Assembly (NCBI GenBank): GCA_028686425.1
Contig: JAQUBZ010000020.1
Coordinates: 1 to 43,010, forward strand
DNA length: 43,010 bases
Source: Bacteroidales bacterium
GTDB taxonomy: Bacteria; Bacteroidota; Bacteroidia; Bacteroidales; UBA932
Direction of reading: 5' to 3'
In this document: positions 34,930-43,010 of the stretch, one piece after another
How positions within the stretch are numbered: the first letter of the stretch is position 1
How the letters are laid out: every line of letters starts with the position of its first letter
Notes under the pieces: model-generated
Told to the model about the DNA's origin: nothing
Seen by the model: the letters and a program-made list of their open reading frames with translations, nothing else
The model's database searches: none
Position numbers and translations under genes: made by a program

Positions 34930-35463
34930 ATGAAAAAAATTGTATTAGCGACATTAGTTGGAATATTAATGCTTTCGTCGTGCACCAAAGAAAATTATTA
35001 TGACGGAAAGTCAACAATTACAGTAAAGCAATACGTAGATATGCTTTTAGACGGCACATATAGCGAATCAACCGAATATCAGACCCGCTGCGGTCTTCCC
35101 GATTTTTCATCCAAGGCAATAGAAGAACTTCTCTCCTATGGAAAAGATTCGAGAATGATTAAATCTTATCCGTGTAACCCAATTTCTTCGTATCACATGG
35201 AAGAATGTCCTCTCGGAGTACTGATGTTGTGGACTATTGAGTCAATCAGGGTAAAAGATGATGAGAATTGTGTTAAAATGATGGGGTATCCGTCACTGAA
35301 TCCGCTTATTCTCCGCGAATCAGACAAGAAATGGGTAAATGATGAAGAATCCCAGAGTGCAGCATACAACGCATATCGCAAATGGTGGGATAAATATCGC
35401 AACGACTTTGAATCCGCAAAGAAGCATGACCCGCTCGAAGGGACAGGTTATTCGTGGCGTTAA
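34930..35463 (+). CDS. Small lipoprotein (DUF4943-like)
   Basis: A 177-aa lipoprotein starting MKKIVLATLVGILMLSSCTK with the lipobox LSSC (Cys18). The mature part begins with a TVKQYVDMLLDGTY helix and has conserved-looking Trp and Cys residues (GLPDFSSKAIEELL, CNPISSY). It recalls the DUF4943 lipoproteins of Bacteroidales; that name is from memory and not certain. I chose ATG 34930 because the frame upstream lacks an ATG and no signal peptide fits. Outer-membrane or periplasmic, function unknown. It converges with the pseudouridine synthase gene. Confidence 0.7.
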   Translation: MKKIVLATLVGILMLSSCTKENYYDGKSTITVKQYVDMLLDGTYSESTEYQTRCGLPDFSSKAIEELLSYGKDSRMIKSYPCNPISSYHMEECPLGVLMLWTIESIRVKDDENCVKMMGYPSLNPLILRESDKKWVNDEESQSAAYNAYRKWWDKYRNDFESAKKHDPLEGTGYSWR

Positions 35464-35532
35464 TATGATTCATTACTGTCAGATGCAAGATTGATCGATT
35501 GCCAATTTTGCCGAGTTTGCAGTCCGATTCAT

Positions 35533-36252
35533 TTATGCTTTTACAATCGGATTCCAATCCACGGGAGCTGTCACTTCAATCTGCTCTTTCTTTACCGGAT
35601 GGGTGAAAGTTATCCTGCGCGAATGGAGAGAAATGCCTCCGTCCTTATTGGAACGCGGGGCTCCATATTTCAAGTCACCCTTGATAGGACATCCTATTGC
35701 AGCCATCTGAGAACGAATCTGATGATGGCGCCCTGTAAGAAGCTCTATTTCAATAAGATAATACCTATCCGTCTCCCTTATCACTTTATAGCGCAACCTT
35801 GCCTCCTTGGCTCCTATCGGAGCTTTTTCCTTAGAATACGCGTATGTCTTGTTCTGCTTCTCATTCCTGACAAGAAAATGGGTCAGTTCACACTCGCAAG
35901 GTTCAGGTTTGTCAGCCGTCAATGCCCAATAGATCTTGTGCATGGCTCCTGTGCGGAACGATTCGTTGAGCCTTTCAAGGCATTTTGAGGTCTTGGCAAA
36001 CACTGCGATTCCGCTTACAGGACGGTCCAAACGGTGCGGAACTCCCATAAACACATGTCCGGGCTTGCCATCACGCATTGCGACAAAGGCCTTCAGGGTC
36101 TCGCTCAGAGGCTCATCCCCTGTCTTGTCACCCTGCACTATCTCCCCGCTGCGCTTGTTAAAGATGAGCAGATGATTGTCCTCATATAATATCCGAGATG
36201 CGATATCGGCAAATTCCTCTTCAGAGAGGAGCCTATAGACACTATTTTCCAT
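35533..36252 (-). CDS. RluA-family RNA pseudouridine synthase
   Basis: A 239-aa enzyme isomerising uridine in rRNA or tRNA. Catalytic Asp76 lies in HRLDRPVSG (73-81); LLTGRHHQIRSQMA and the C-terminal FTHPVKKEQIEV are also diagnostic. No S4 RNA-binding domain precedes it, so it belongs to the short TruC/RluA-like subgroup. The target site cannot be fixed. Divergent from dnaK; no clear -7 box found for it. Confidence 0.92.
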   Translation of the reverse strand: MENSVYRLLSEEEFADIASRILYEDNHLLIFNKRSGEIVQGDKTGDEPLSETLKAFVAMRDGKPGHVFMGVPHRLDRPVSGIAVFAKTSKCLERLNESFRTGAMHKIYWALTADKPEPCECELTHFLVRNEKQNKTYAYSKEKAPIGAKEARLRYKVIRETDRYYLIEIELLTGRHHQIRSQMAAIGCPIKGDLKYGAPRSNKDGGISLHSRRITFTHPVKKEQIEVTAPVDWNPIVKA

Positions 36253-36340
36253 TTTCAGTCAAAATTTGTACAAAGCAAATCAAAAAAACGGACAAATCAA
36301 AATCTGACATGTTGTCAGTTTTTAATGATGTTTTCATGAA

Positions 36341-36355
36341 TGGCACAATCTTGGC
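36341..36355 (+). promoter_or_regulatory. Sigma-54-like -24/-12 element upstream of dnaK
   Basis: TGGCACAATCTTGGC places GG and GC exactly ten bases apart and matches TGGCAC-N5-TTGC at all but one position. A start near 36367 would leave a 64-nt leader opening with a hairpin GTGTCTG/CGGACAC (36368-36374 with 36381-36387). No TAnnTTTG box is seen before dnaK. A second small hairpin CTGACA/TGTCAG lies at 36304-36318. Confidence 0.4.
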
Positions 36356-36430
36356 GAATGGTCAGTCGTGTCTGCTAAAACGGACACCTTACAAACGAAT
36401 AATAAAAATAAAAAATAGGAGAAAATTAAT

Positions 36431-38362
36431 ATGGGAAAAATTATTGGTATTGACCTTGGTACTACTAACTCATGTGTAGCAGTAATGGAAGGTAAAGAAC
36501 CTACTGTAATCATTAACAGTGAAGGTAAAAGAACAACCCCTTCAGTTGTGGCATTTGCCGACAACGGTGAAAGAAAGATTGGTGACCCTGCGAAAAGACA
36601 GGCCATTACTAATCCTCTAAAAACCATCTTCTCTATCAAGAGATTTATGGGTGAAACATTTGACAGAGTACAAAAGGAAGTTGGACGTGTATCTTACAAA
36701 GTGGTAAGAGGTGACAACAACACCCCTCGTGTAGATATTGATGGAAGAATGTACTCCCCACAAGAGATTTCGGCAATGGTACTTCAAAAGATGAAGAAAA
36801 CTGCTGAAGACTATCTCGGACAGGAAGTAACAGAAGCTGTGATTACAGTTCCTGCGTACTTCAGCGATTCACAGAGACAAGCCACCAAAGAGGCAGGTGA
36901 AATCGCAGGTCTTAAAGTAAAAAGAATTATCAACGAACCGACTGCAGCAGCACTTGCATACGGCTTGGACAAGAAAAATAAGGACATGAAAGTTGCAGTA
37001 TTCGACCTTGGCGGCGGTACATTCGATATTTCAATCCTTGAATTGGGTGACGGCGTATTTGAAGTCAAATCGACAAACGGTGATACACACCTTGGCGGTG
37101 ATGACTTCGACCACGTGATCATCGACTGGCTGGCTGAAGAATTTAAAGCTGAAAACAACGGTCTTGACCTTAGAAAAGACCCTATGGCTCTTCAGAGATT
37201 GAAAGAAGCTGCAGAAAAAGCCAAAATAGAATTGTCAAGCCAGACATCATCAGAAATTAATCTGCCGTACATCATGCCTGTTGACGGTGTTCCAAAACAC
37301 CTTGTAAAGACATTGAGCCGTTCAAAATTTGAACAATTGTGCGACAGCTTGATTCAGGCTACCATTGAACCGTGCCGCAAAGCCCTTTCAGATGCAGGCA
37401 TGAAGACATCGGACATTGATGAAGTATTGTTGGTTGGTGGTTCGACACGTATCCCTGCCGTTCAACAGATTGTCGAGAAATTCTTCGGTAAGGCTCCTAA
37501 CAAGGGTGTCAATCCTGACGAAGTAGTTGCAGTAGGTGCAGCAATCCAGGGCGGTGTTCTTGCAGGTGATGTTAAAGATGTATTGTTGTTGGATGTAACG
37601 CCTCTGTCACTCGGTATCGAAACCTTAGGCGGTGTAATGACCAAGTTGATTGACGCAAACACCACAATTCCTACACGCAAATCTGAAACATTCAGTACTG
37701 CCAGCGATAATCAGCCATCTGTTGAAATCCACGTTTTGCAAGGTGAACGTTCAATGGCTCGTGACAACAAGACCATAGGCAACTTCCACCTAGACGGAAT
37801 CGCTCCTGCTCCAAGAGGCATACCTCAAATCGAAGTGACCTTCGATATTGATGCCAACGGTATCCTTAACGTATCAGCTAAAGATAAAGCTACAGGCAAA
37901 GAACAGAAGATTCGTATCGAAGCCTCTTCAGGACTTAGCGATGACGAAATCAAGAAGATGCGTGACGAAGCTAAAGCAAACGAAGCAGCCGATAAAGCCG
38001 AAAAGGAAAGAATCGACAAGATTAACGGTGCAGATGCCATGATCTTCCAGACTGAGAAAAACCTTAAAGAATATGGAGACAAGATTCCTGCAGACAAAAA
38101 AGGCGCTATCGAAAATGCTCTCGGTCAATTGAAAGAAGCTCACAAGAGTGCAGATCTTACTGCAATCGACCGTGCAACAGAAGCCTTGAACAATGCATGG
38201 CATGCCGCTTCTGAAGATATGGCCAAGGCTGCTCAGGGAGCCGGAGCAGGTGCTCAAAACCCCGGCGCTGGCCAGCAAGGACCATCAGCCGACGCAGGTT
38301 CATCATCAAATGGAGACAAAGACGGCGAAGTCACCGACGTGGACTTTGAGGAAGTAAAATAA
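36431..38362 (+). CDS. dnaK: Molecular chaperone DnaK (Hsp70)
   Basis: A 643-aa chaperone. The ATPase domain opens [20 protein letters not shown] and contains the phosphate and adenosine motifs [14 protein letters not shown] and [12 protein letters not shown]. The linker [11 protein letters not shown] is followed by the substrate-binding domain and a helical lid. The Gly/Ala/Gln-rich tail ends [12 protein letters not shown], the bacterial DnaK signature. Full length. It is monocistronic, bounded by a terminator, and apart from grpE-dnaJ, an arrangement common in Bacteroidota. Confidence 0.98.
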   Translation: MGKIIGIDLGTTNSCVAVMEGKEPTVIINSEGKRTTPSVVAFADNGERKIGDPAKRQAITNPLKTIFSIKRFMGETFDRVQKEVGRVSYKVVRGDNNTPRVDIDGRMYSPQEISAMVLQKMKKTAEDYLGQEVTEAVITVPAYFSDSQRQATKEAGEIAGLKVKRIINEPTAAALAYGLDKKNKDMKVAVFDLGGGTFDISILELGDGVFEVKSTNGDTHLGGDDFDHVIIDWLAEEFKAENNGLDLRKDPMALQRLKEAAEKAKIELSSQTSSEINLPYIMPVDGVPKHLVKTLSRSKFEQLCDSLIQATIEPCRKALSDAGMKTSDIDEVLLVGGSTRIPAVQQIVEKFFGKAPNKGVNPDEVVAVGAAIQGGVLAGDVKDVLLLDVTPLSLGIETLGGVMTKLIDANTTIPTRKSETFSTASDNQPSVEIHVLQGERSMARDNKTIGNFHLDGIAPAPRGIPQIEVTFDIDANGILNVSAKDKATGKEQKIRIEASSGLSDDEIKKMRDEAKANEAADKAEKERIDKINGADAMIFQTEKNLKEYGDKIPADKKGAIENALGQLKEAHKSADLTAIDRATEALNNAWHAASEDMAKAAQGAGAGAQNPGAGQQGPSADAGSSSNGDKDGEVTDVDFEEVK

Positions 38363-38400
38363 GACTGCAAAATAAGCAGTAGTTATAAATAAGTAAAAAG

Positions 38401-38427
38401 CGGTAGCACAATGTGTTACCGTTTTTT
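38401..38427 (+). terminator. Terminator of dnaK
   Basis: Nine-bp stem CGGTAGCAC/GTGTTACCG with a three-base loop and a run of six T, 38 bp after the stop codon. This also marks the left edge of the accessory island. Confidence 0.9.
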
Positions 38428-38476
38428 GTTGATAAATATTTTTTGATATTTATGCTTGTATGTCGATTATTTATTG

Positions 38477-38484
38477 TATTTTTG
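38477..38484 (+). promoter_or_regulatory. -7 box of the excisionase-like gene
   Basis: TATTTTTG, about 90 bases before the ATG at 38573. Confidence 0.4.
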
Positions 38485-38572
38485 TACCATATTTGTATCG
38501 GAACTTAATTAGTTGCATAGTGGAACTAATGAGAACTTATAAAAACAAATAAATACTTAAATACAGGTAGAT

Positions 38573-39130
38573 ATGGCGATAAATAAGATTCAAAAGCCTT
38601 GTGCAATATGTGGTAAACTGTTTACTCCCAAAACGGTCAACTCTCTTTATTGTTCCAAGAAATGCGGAGAGGCAGCCTATCGAAAGAAGAAAGCCGAGCA
38701 GAAAAAGGCGGAACAACTCAAGGCCGTTGCTGACAATGTGCCGAGCGATAGGCCTTTTATCTCCATTCACGAAGCCATTGCCATTTATGGAGTGGCAAAA
38801 AGCACTCTTTACCGCCTTATTCGGCAGGGTAAAATACCAGCAATCAATTTGGGAACTCGCTTACTGCGTATCAGTCGCACGGAAATAGAACAAATGTTTC
38901 CCGAGCGACAACAAAATGAAAAAAAGATAATAGAAACACCGGCTATCAAACTCTACAACCTCGAACCCGAAAACTGCTATTGCATAAATGATATTTCCGA
39001 AAAATTTGGGATATCTCCAAGTACAGTTTACGCCCATATCCGCAAATATTCAATTCCAACTCGGCAGATTGGCAGTTTTGTATATGCTCCAAAGTCAGAA
39101 ATCGACAATTTGTATAACAATAAGAAATAA
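38573..39130 (+). CDS. Zinc-ribbon plus double HTH (excisionase/MerR-like) protein
   Basis: A 185-aa protein of Bacteroidota mobile elements. The N-terminus carries a CxxC...CxxxC zinc site (Cys10, 13, 27, 31; 'CAICGKLF...YCSKKC'), then a Lys-rich helix, then two excisionase-type winged HTH domains: about 62-115 (SIHEAIAIYGVAKSTLYRLI) and 130-182 (CINDISEKFGISPSTVYAHI). Such proteins sit beside Arm-domain integrases and probably direct excision or control the element. The integrase follows six bp downstream. Confidence 0.8.
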   Translation: MAINKIQKPCAICGKLFTPKTVNSLYCSKKCGEAAYRKKKAEQKKAEQLKAVADNVPSDRPFISIHEAIAIYGVAKSTLYRLIRQGKIPAINLGTRLLRISRTEIEQMFPERQQNEKKIIETPAIKLYNLEPENCYCINDISEKFGISPSTVYAHIRKYSIPTRQIGSFVYAPKSEIDNLYNNKK

Positions 39131-39136
39131 CGCTCT

Positions 39137-39514
39137 ATGAGAAAATCCATTGCAAACACGAAAGTGTCGGTTAAACTCCGTAAATCAGAATACGCTAACG
39201 AATGGTATCTTTATTTGGAATGTTATCCTGTATTTGTGGCGGACAAAACTACACCTCAACGAGTGAGAGAATACCTCAACCGCAGTATTTCAACCCCCAT
39301 TTGGGACAAATCACGTACCGCCCGCACCACTGCCGATAGTAAGACTTTCAAACCAAAACGAGATATAAACGGCATAATTCAATGCAAAAGCGAAGCCGAC
39401 CAAGAAGCTTGTATCTATGCCGATGGCGTGCGTAAACTCCGCCAACGTGAATACGATAATGCCGATTTGTACAGTGATACCGAAGCCGCTGAAACTTTAG
39501 GACACGCCAACTGA
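39137..39514 (+). pseudogene. Tyrosine integrase remnant (N-terminal Arm domain, catalytic domain lost)
   Basis: A 125-codon frame. Residues 1 to about 115 match the N-terminal Arm DNA-binding region of Bacteroidota tyrosine recombinases (KVSVKLRKSEYANEWYLYLE... through YDNADLYSDTEAA). A full integrase is about 400 residues. Here, after EAA, the frame gives only ETLGHAN, which resembles the 'LGHAN' box before the catalytic Tyr, and then stops. The core-binding domain and the Arg-His-Arg-Tyr residues are therefore absent. It looks like an in-frame internal deletion plus loss of the tail. It cannot catalyse recombination. Confidence 0.75.
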
Positions 39515-39564
39515 TTGAAACAAAAGTATTTGTAAAATAGCCCGATTATCTCGCTAAAAAATAG

Positions 39565-39572
39565 TAATTTTG
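39565..39572 (+). promoter_or_regulatory. -7 box of the restriction-modification operon
   Basis: TAATTTTG, 19 bases before the methyltransferase ATG. Transcription of the cassette is therefore independent of the integrase remnant. Confidence 0.5.
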
Positions 39573-39591
39573 CAATCTAATAATACGTTGA

Positions 39592-40878
39592 ATGAATAAT
39601 AAAACAAAGCATATAATTATCAATGGCGATAGTCGTAAAATGAGTGAATTGAAAGACCAATCGGTTCATTTGATTGTTACCTCGCCACCTTATTGGCAAC
39701 TGAAAGATTACGGAACGGACAACCAGATCGGATTTAATGATAGTTATGAGAATTATATCAATCATCTGAATTTGGTTTGGAAGGAATGTTTTCGTGTTTT
39801 ACACGATGGATGTCGTCTTTGCATTAACATTGGTGATCAATTTGCTCGCTCGGTTTACTATGGTCGTTATAAAGTCATTCCCATTCATTCTGAAATCATA
39901 AGATTCTGTGAAACTATTGGTTTTGATTTTATGGGACAAATCATTTGGCAAAAGACTACAACAATGAACACAACCGGAGGCGGTGCGGTAATGGGAAGTT
40001 TTCCAAATCCACGCAATGGAATTGTAAAATTGGACTTTGAATATATTTTGCTGTTTAAAAAACAAGGCAATGCTCCTAAACCCACATTGGAACAAAAAGC
40101 GGATTCGGCAATGACCAATGAAGAATGGAATACATATTTCAATGGACATTGGTGCTTTTCGGGAGCAAAACAAGACAAGCATTTGGCAATGTTTCCCGAA
40201 GAATTACCACACCGCCTGATTAAAATGTTTTCTTTTCCCGAAGAAATAGTCTTAGACCCATTTATGGGAAGTGGAACAACTGCATTAGCGGCAAAAAATC
40301 TTGGTCGAAATTCAGTTGGTTATGAGATTAACCCCGAATTTATTCCGATAATTAAATTGAAGGTTGGAGAAAATAATCTTTACGCTACGCCGGAAATCGA
40401 AGAAATAAAACAAGATGTAAATATTGACTTTGATGCCGAAATAGGAACTTTGCCCTATCGTTTTGTTGATACGCATAAAATTGATAAGAAAATAGATGTC
40501 AAAAAGTTGCAATTCGGCTCAAAAATTGACGCACAAAGCACTACACGACGCGAAGAATTGTTTTTAGTAAAAGAAGTGATGAGTCCCGAATTGATAAAAT
40601 TAAATAATGGGCTGATTATTCGTTTGATAGGGATAAAACAGAATCCGCGGATAAATGGACAAGCTACAGAATATTTAAAAAATAAATTATCAGGCAAACG
40701 TGTCTTTTTGCGGTATGACGAGCAGAAATATGACACACAAAATAATTTATTAGCGTATCTATATTTAGAAAATAAAACTTTCATAAATGCTCATTTGCTG
40801 AAAGAAAAATTGGCTTTGGTGGACGAATCGATGAATTATAAATACAAAATAAAATTTAATACTCTTTGCAATGGCTAA
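39592..40878 (+). CDS. DNA N4-cytosine methyltransferase with C-terminal SNase-like domain
   Basis: A 428-aa beta-class methyltransferase. Catalytic motif SPPYW is at 31-35 (the W form favours N4-cytosine), and the SAM motif DPFMGSGTT at 222-230 is followed by SVGYEIN. Residues about 325-418 form an extra domain resembling staphylococcal nuclease: LIIRLIGIK, then LSGKRVFLRYDEQKYD, LLAYLYLENKTFINAHLL. The SNase catalytic D-x-P-E segment is replaced by KQNPRIN, and the Arg of 'GR.LAY' by Asn, so this part is probably catalytically dead and may bind DNA. It overlaps the endonuclease start by eight bases. Together they predict modification of the MjaI site CTAG. Confidence 0.88.
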   Translation: MNNKTKHIIINGDSRKMSELKDQSVHLIVTSPPYWQLKDYGTDNQIGFNDSYENYINHLNLVWKECFRVLHDGCRLCINIGDQFARSVYYGRYKVIPIHSEIIRFCETIGFDFMGQIIWQKTTTMNTTGGGAVMGSFPNPRNGIVKLDFEYILLFKKQGNAPKPTLEQKADSAMTNEEWNTYFNGHWCFSGAKQDKHLAMFPEELPHRLIKMFSFPEEIVLDPFMGSGTTALAAKNLGRNSVGYEINPEFIPIIKLKVGENNLYATPEIEEIKQDVNIDFDAEIGTLPYRFVDTHKIDKKIDVKKLQFGSKIDAQSTTRREELFLVKEVMSPELIKLNNGLIIRLIGIKQNPRINGQATEYLKNKLSGKRVFLRYDEQKYDTQNNLLAYLYLENKTFINAHLLKEKLALVDESMNYKYKIKFNTLCNG

Positions 40879-41566
40879 AAATGAAATCAAACGTTATTCC
40901 TTGAATTTTGGCAAGAAAGAAAAAGTATTGAACTATGCTTGCCAAACGTACCAACTCTCTCGACCGAATAAAGTCGGTGCGGTAATGGCTTTGATTAGGG
41001 AATGTCAGCCACAAACCATTGAAGAATGGGAAAAATGGTATTTTGAAAATGCCCAAACCGACGGTAAAAACTCATTTAAAATCACAAAGGAAAGTTTATT
41101 AGAACTTGGCGAACGCCTTTACGCAAAAATTACCGAAGTCGTTATCCCAGAATGGCAGGATGCTTTCAATCATTTGACCAAAGAAGATTGTATTGATTAT
41201 ATTTATAACCTCACAATCAACCGTACTTTTGACGGCTATTTGCGTGAAAAATCCGTTGTAAACGATGGCTTGGCAAAAATATTCCCCGAATTGACTTTTG
41301 ATGAAAGCGACCCCGAATTAGACCATGCCGGCGATATTGATTACATTGCAAAAGTTGGGAAAAAAGCCATTGGCATTCAAATAAAACCGGTTACGGCAAA
41401 AGCAAATTTCGGTTCTTATTCCCTTACAGAAAGAATGAAAGCAAGTTTTGCAGATTTTGAAGAAAAATTTGGAGGAAAAGTATTTATCGTTTTCAGTTTG
41501 GACGGTGAAATTGCTAATAAAGAAGTGATTGAGGATATAAGGAAAGAAATTGAAAGACTAAAATAA
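40871..41566 (+). CDS. MjaI-family type II restriction endonuclease
   Basis: A 231-aa endonuclease resembling R.MjaI (target CTAG in the prototype). The probable PD-(D/E)XK centre is DHAGDIDYIAKVGKKAIGIQIKP: Asp155/Asp157, then Gln170-x-Lys172. The N-terminal half is helical (ACQTYQLSRPNKVGAVMALI). Its start lies inside the methyltransferase gene, overlapping by eight bases, so synthesis of the nuclease depends on translation of the methyltransferase, a common safety arrangement. Catalytic residues look intact. Actual specificity is inferred from the family. Confidence 0.82.
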   Translation: MAKNEIKRYSLNFGKKEKVLNYACQTYQLSRPNKVGAVMALIRECQPQTIEEWEKWYFENAQTDGKNSFKITKESLLELGERLYAKITEVVIPEWQDAFNHLTKEDCIDYIYNLTINRTFDGYLREKSVVNDGLAKIFPELTFDESDPELDHAGDIDYIAKVGKKAIGIQIKPVTAKANFGSYSLTERMKASFADFEEKFGGKVFIVFSLDGEIANKEVIEDIRKEIERLK

Positions 41567-41574
41567 TTTTTGCA

Positions 41575-42369
41575 ATGGCAGAGGTGCAATTTTCAGTAAT
41601 GCAACTGATAGAAGAATCAGCGAATTCGGGAGATAGATTTGTTTTTCCGACACAAAATACTTTTGCTACGATTGAAAATGACATTAAATTTAATGACAAT
41701 CAAACTCTCTTTGAAATTACAGTTGAAAAAACGGAAGAATATACGTTTTTTGTTTTCAATTTTGGAAATCCAACACCACGAGACGAAAAATTAACCAATA
41801 TACATACTGGGGAAAAACGAGAAAACAGTCGTACAATTACAGAGGTTGAATTAAATAACCAAGCATTTTTTCTTTATCATTATAAGAAAAAATTATTGTA
41901 TCTATCGAACTCGCAAAAGAAAACAACATTTGAAAGAATGCTTAAAGAAAAGCTGAATATTGATTTTAAGCTCAAAACGCTATTCAAAAATATAGATGAT
42001 TTTTTGCATACTCTCAAAGAGTGTAATCGCATAAATTTTTCTCATATCAATGATTTGTTTAGCGATGATAGTACTAAAAAACAAGCACTTGTTGATTTGA
42101 CAGGGACAGATGCGCCTAATGAATTTACGATAACAGCAAAATACAGTGAACATAAAATTGAAAATTTCATTAGGAATTTATCGCAAGAGAAATCGGACAA
42201 TAAAATATCTTCCCTCATTATCAACGGTATTGATGAAAATGGTTTTGGAATTGTCTATAATACAGAGAGTTTTCAGCAGAAAATCAAAATTGATTGTACA
42301 AAAGATGAAAACGGCAAATTTGACATTACAGAAATTAAAGAAAACCTGTTAAAAGCAATAAACCAATGA
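41575..42369 (+). CDS. Uncharacterised soluble protein in the restriction operon
   Basis: A 264-aa protein I do not recognise. No signal peptide or membrane segment. The first half is beta-rich (QTLFEITVEKTEEYTFFVF, NNQAFFLYHYKKKLLYLS), then a Lys/Glu-rich helical region (KTTFERMLKEKLNIDFKLK), then alpha/beta with IENFIRNLSQEK and SSLIINGIDENGFGIVYN. The 'FFLYHYKKKLLYLSNS' strand pair recalls self-versus-foreign sensor proteins of phage-defence loci, but this is only an impression. It starts eight bp after the endonuclease and its stop overlaps the next start (ATGA), so it is firmly part of the operon. AT-rich like its neighbours. Confidence 0.7.
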   Translation: MAEVQFSVMQLIEESANSGDRFVFPTQNTFATIENDIKFNDNQTLFEITVEKTEEYTFFVFNFGNPTPRDEKLTNIHTGEKRENSRTITEVELNNQAFFLYHYKKKLLYLSNSQKKTTFERMLKEKLNIDFKLKTLFKNIDDFLHTLKECNRINFSHINDLFSDDSTKKQALVDLTGTDAPNEFTITAKYSEHKIENFIRNLSQEKSDNKISSLIINGIDENGFGIVYNTESFQQKIKIDCTKDENGKFDITEIKENLLKAINQ

Positions 42370-42806
42370 AAGGAAAAGATTTAATATGGTTTTGGATTCT
42401 ATTTTCCACTTCTTTCATTGGTGGTCTATTTTTATTTGATAGTGAGTTTGATGCATATTCTGATTTGATTACGTATTTGTCAATAATGATTGGTTTTAAA
42501 ATATCTTCACTTTCCATATTATTTAGTTCCCCATTACGAAAAAAACTTTGGGATACAAAAAACAAATCATACAAAACCGAATTACACCGTATAAAAGATT
42601 ACTACAAACATTCAATTGTTTTTGAAACATTATCTGTAATCGTAATTTTTGTAATACCGCCAACCTTAAACATTGACCTGTTCTATGGGCCTGTTCACTT
42701 GGGGAAACAATCAGTCGTTTTGCCAATTCTAATAGGCTCTGCATATTGCCTTTATAAAACTTGTAAAGATTTGTTTCGTATTTTTACTTTTCCTACAAAC
42801 GATTAG
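42366..42806 (+). CDS. Small four-helix membrane protein in the restriction operon
   Basis: A 146-aa integral membrane protein. Hydrophobic helices lie at about 7-24, 34-54, 83-101 and 116-132, with a basic cytoplasmic loop (PLRKKLWDTKNKSYKTELHRIKDYYK) between the second and third. No family recognised. ATGA overlap with the preceding gene implies stoichiometric coupling, suggesting the two act together, for example as sensor and membrane effector. The stop lies within a few bases of the DUF3987 remnant, marking the right edge of the inserted cassette. Confidence 0.7.
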   Translation: MKGKDLIWFWILFSTSFIGGLFLFDSEFDAYSDLITYLSIMIGFKISSLSILFSSPLRKKLWDTKNKSYKTELHRIKDYYKHSIVFETLSVIVIFVIPPTLNIDLFYGPVHLGKQSVVLPILIGSAYCLYKTCKDLFRIFTFPTND

Positions 42807-42807
42807 T

Positions 42808-43010
42808 ATTCCCGCTAACAGCAGTGCAACCGCCGTTTTTCAAATTCTCAACGACAACAAAGGCGTTGGCTTAATGTTTGAAACCGAGGGCGACACGTTG
42901 GCACAAACCTTTAAGAGCGAACACGGCAACTATTCCGATGGCTTCCGCAAAGCGTTTCACCACGAGAAAATATCATATTTAAGACGAAAAGACCGTGAAT
43001 ATGTAACACT
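42808..43010 (+). pseudogene. DUF3987 protein fragment lacking its N-terminus (also cut by the window end)
   Basis: From 42808 the frame reads IPANSSATAVFQILNDNKG, then GLMFETEGDTLAQTF, GNYSDGFRKAFHHE and SYLRRKDREYV. This is a clear internal segment of DUF3987 proteins, helicase/primase-like ATPases of Bacteroidota mobile elements. The preceding codons belong to the membrane-protein region, there is no start, and the usual N-terminal part is absent. The gene was therefore truncated where the restriction cassette joins. Continuation past 43010 is unseen. Confidence 0.8.

Overview
The window looks like chromosome from a member of the Bacteroidota, most probably order Bacteroidales. Three things support this. 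The promoters carry the Bacteroidota -7 box TAnnTTTG and no E. coli-like -10, ribosome binding sites are mostly absent, and typical families are present (FISUMP lipoproteins, DUF177-rpmF, GH2 beta-galactosidase, ISAon1-like transposase start, Arm-domain integrase, DUF3987 protein). The genus cannot be named from sequence alone.

Layout. 1-7430 is housekeeping: a transposase edge, tRNA-Leu, a stand-alone PurL-like C-terminal domain, ubiE/menG, cardiolipin synthase, convergent guaA, divergent typA, DUF177, rpmF and tRNA-Arg(CCT). 7430-9330 is a break in the usual rpmF neighbourhood, holding two exact 60-bp repeats and a DUF4143 ATPase. 9328-17260 carries bcp, a FISUMP lipoprotein gene broken by one in-frame TGA (preceded by eight CATTAT hexamers and a 45-aa small gene), an operon FISUMP-SDR-(VOC), and a secreted phosphoesterase. 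17385-20190 holds a 2-hydroxyacid dehydrogenase, tRNA-Arg(ACG), rplS, a lone double-glycine RiPP/bacteriocin-like precursor and an island of hairpin repeats. 20192-24818 is one leftward operon grpE-dnaJ-M23 peptidase-anmK. 24884-29536 contains a TSUP permease, fba, a membrane protein, and creatininase-gmk-nadD. 29758-38362 contains an HTH protein, a 52-codon internally deleted phzF remnant, beta-galactosidase, an Ntn hydrolase behind tRNA-Glu, a lipoprotein, an RluA-type pseudouridine synthase and dnaK with a sigma-54-like site upstream.

38477-43010 is an accessory island. An excisionase-like zinc-ribbon/HTH gene and a gutted tyrosine integrase lie on the left, and a DUF3987 fragment lacking its N-terminus lies on the right. 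Between them is a tight AT-rich four-gene operon: an N4-cytosine methyltransferase fused to a degenerate SNase-like domain, a MjaI-type (probable CTAG) restriction endonuclease, an unrecognised 264-aa soluble protein and a 146-aa four-helix membrane protein. This is the best candidate for an undescribed system: a restriction-modification pair that may carry an extra soluble plus membrane defence module. The other strong leads are the RiPP-like precursor and the hexamer-repeat/nonsense-interrupted surface lipoprotein locus.
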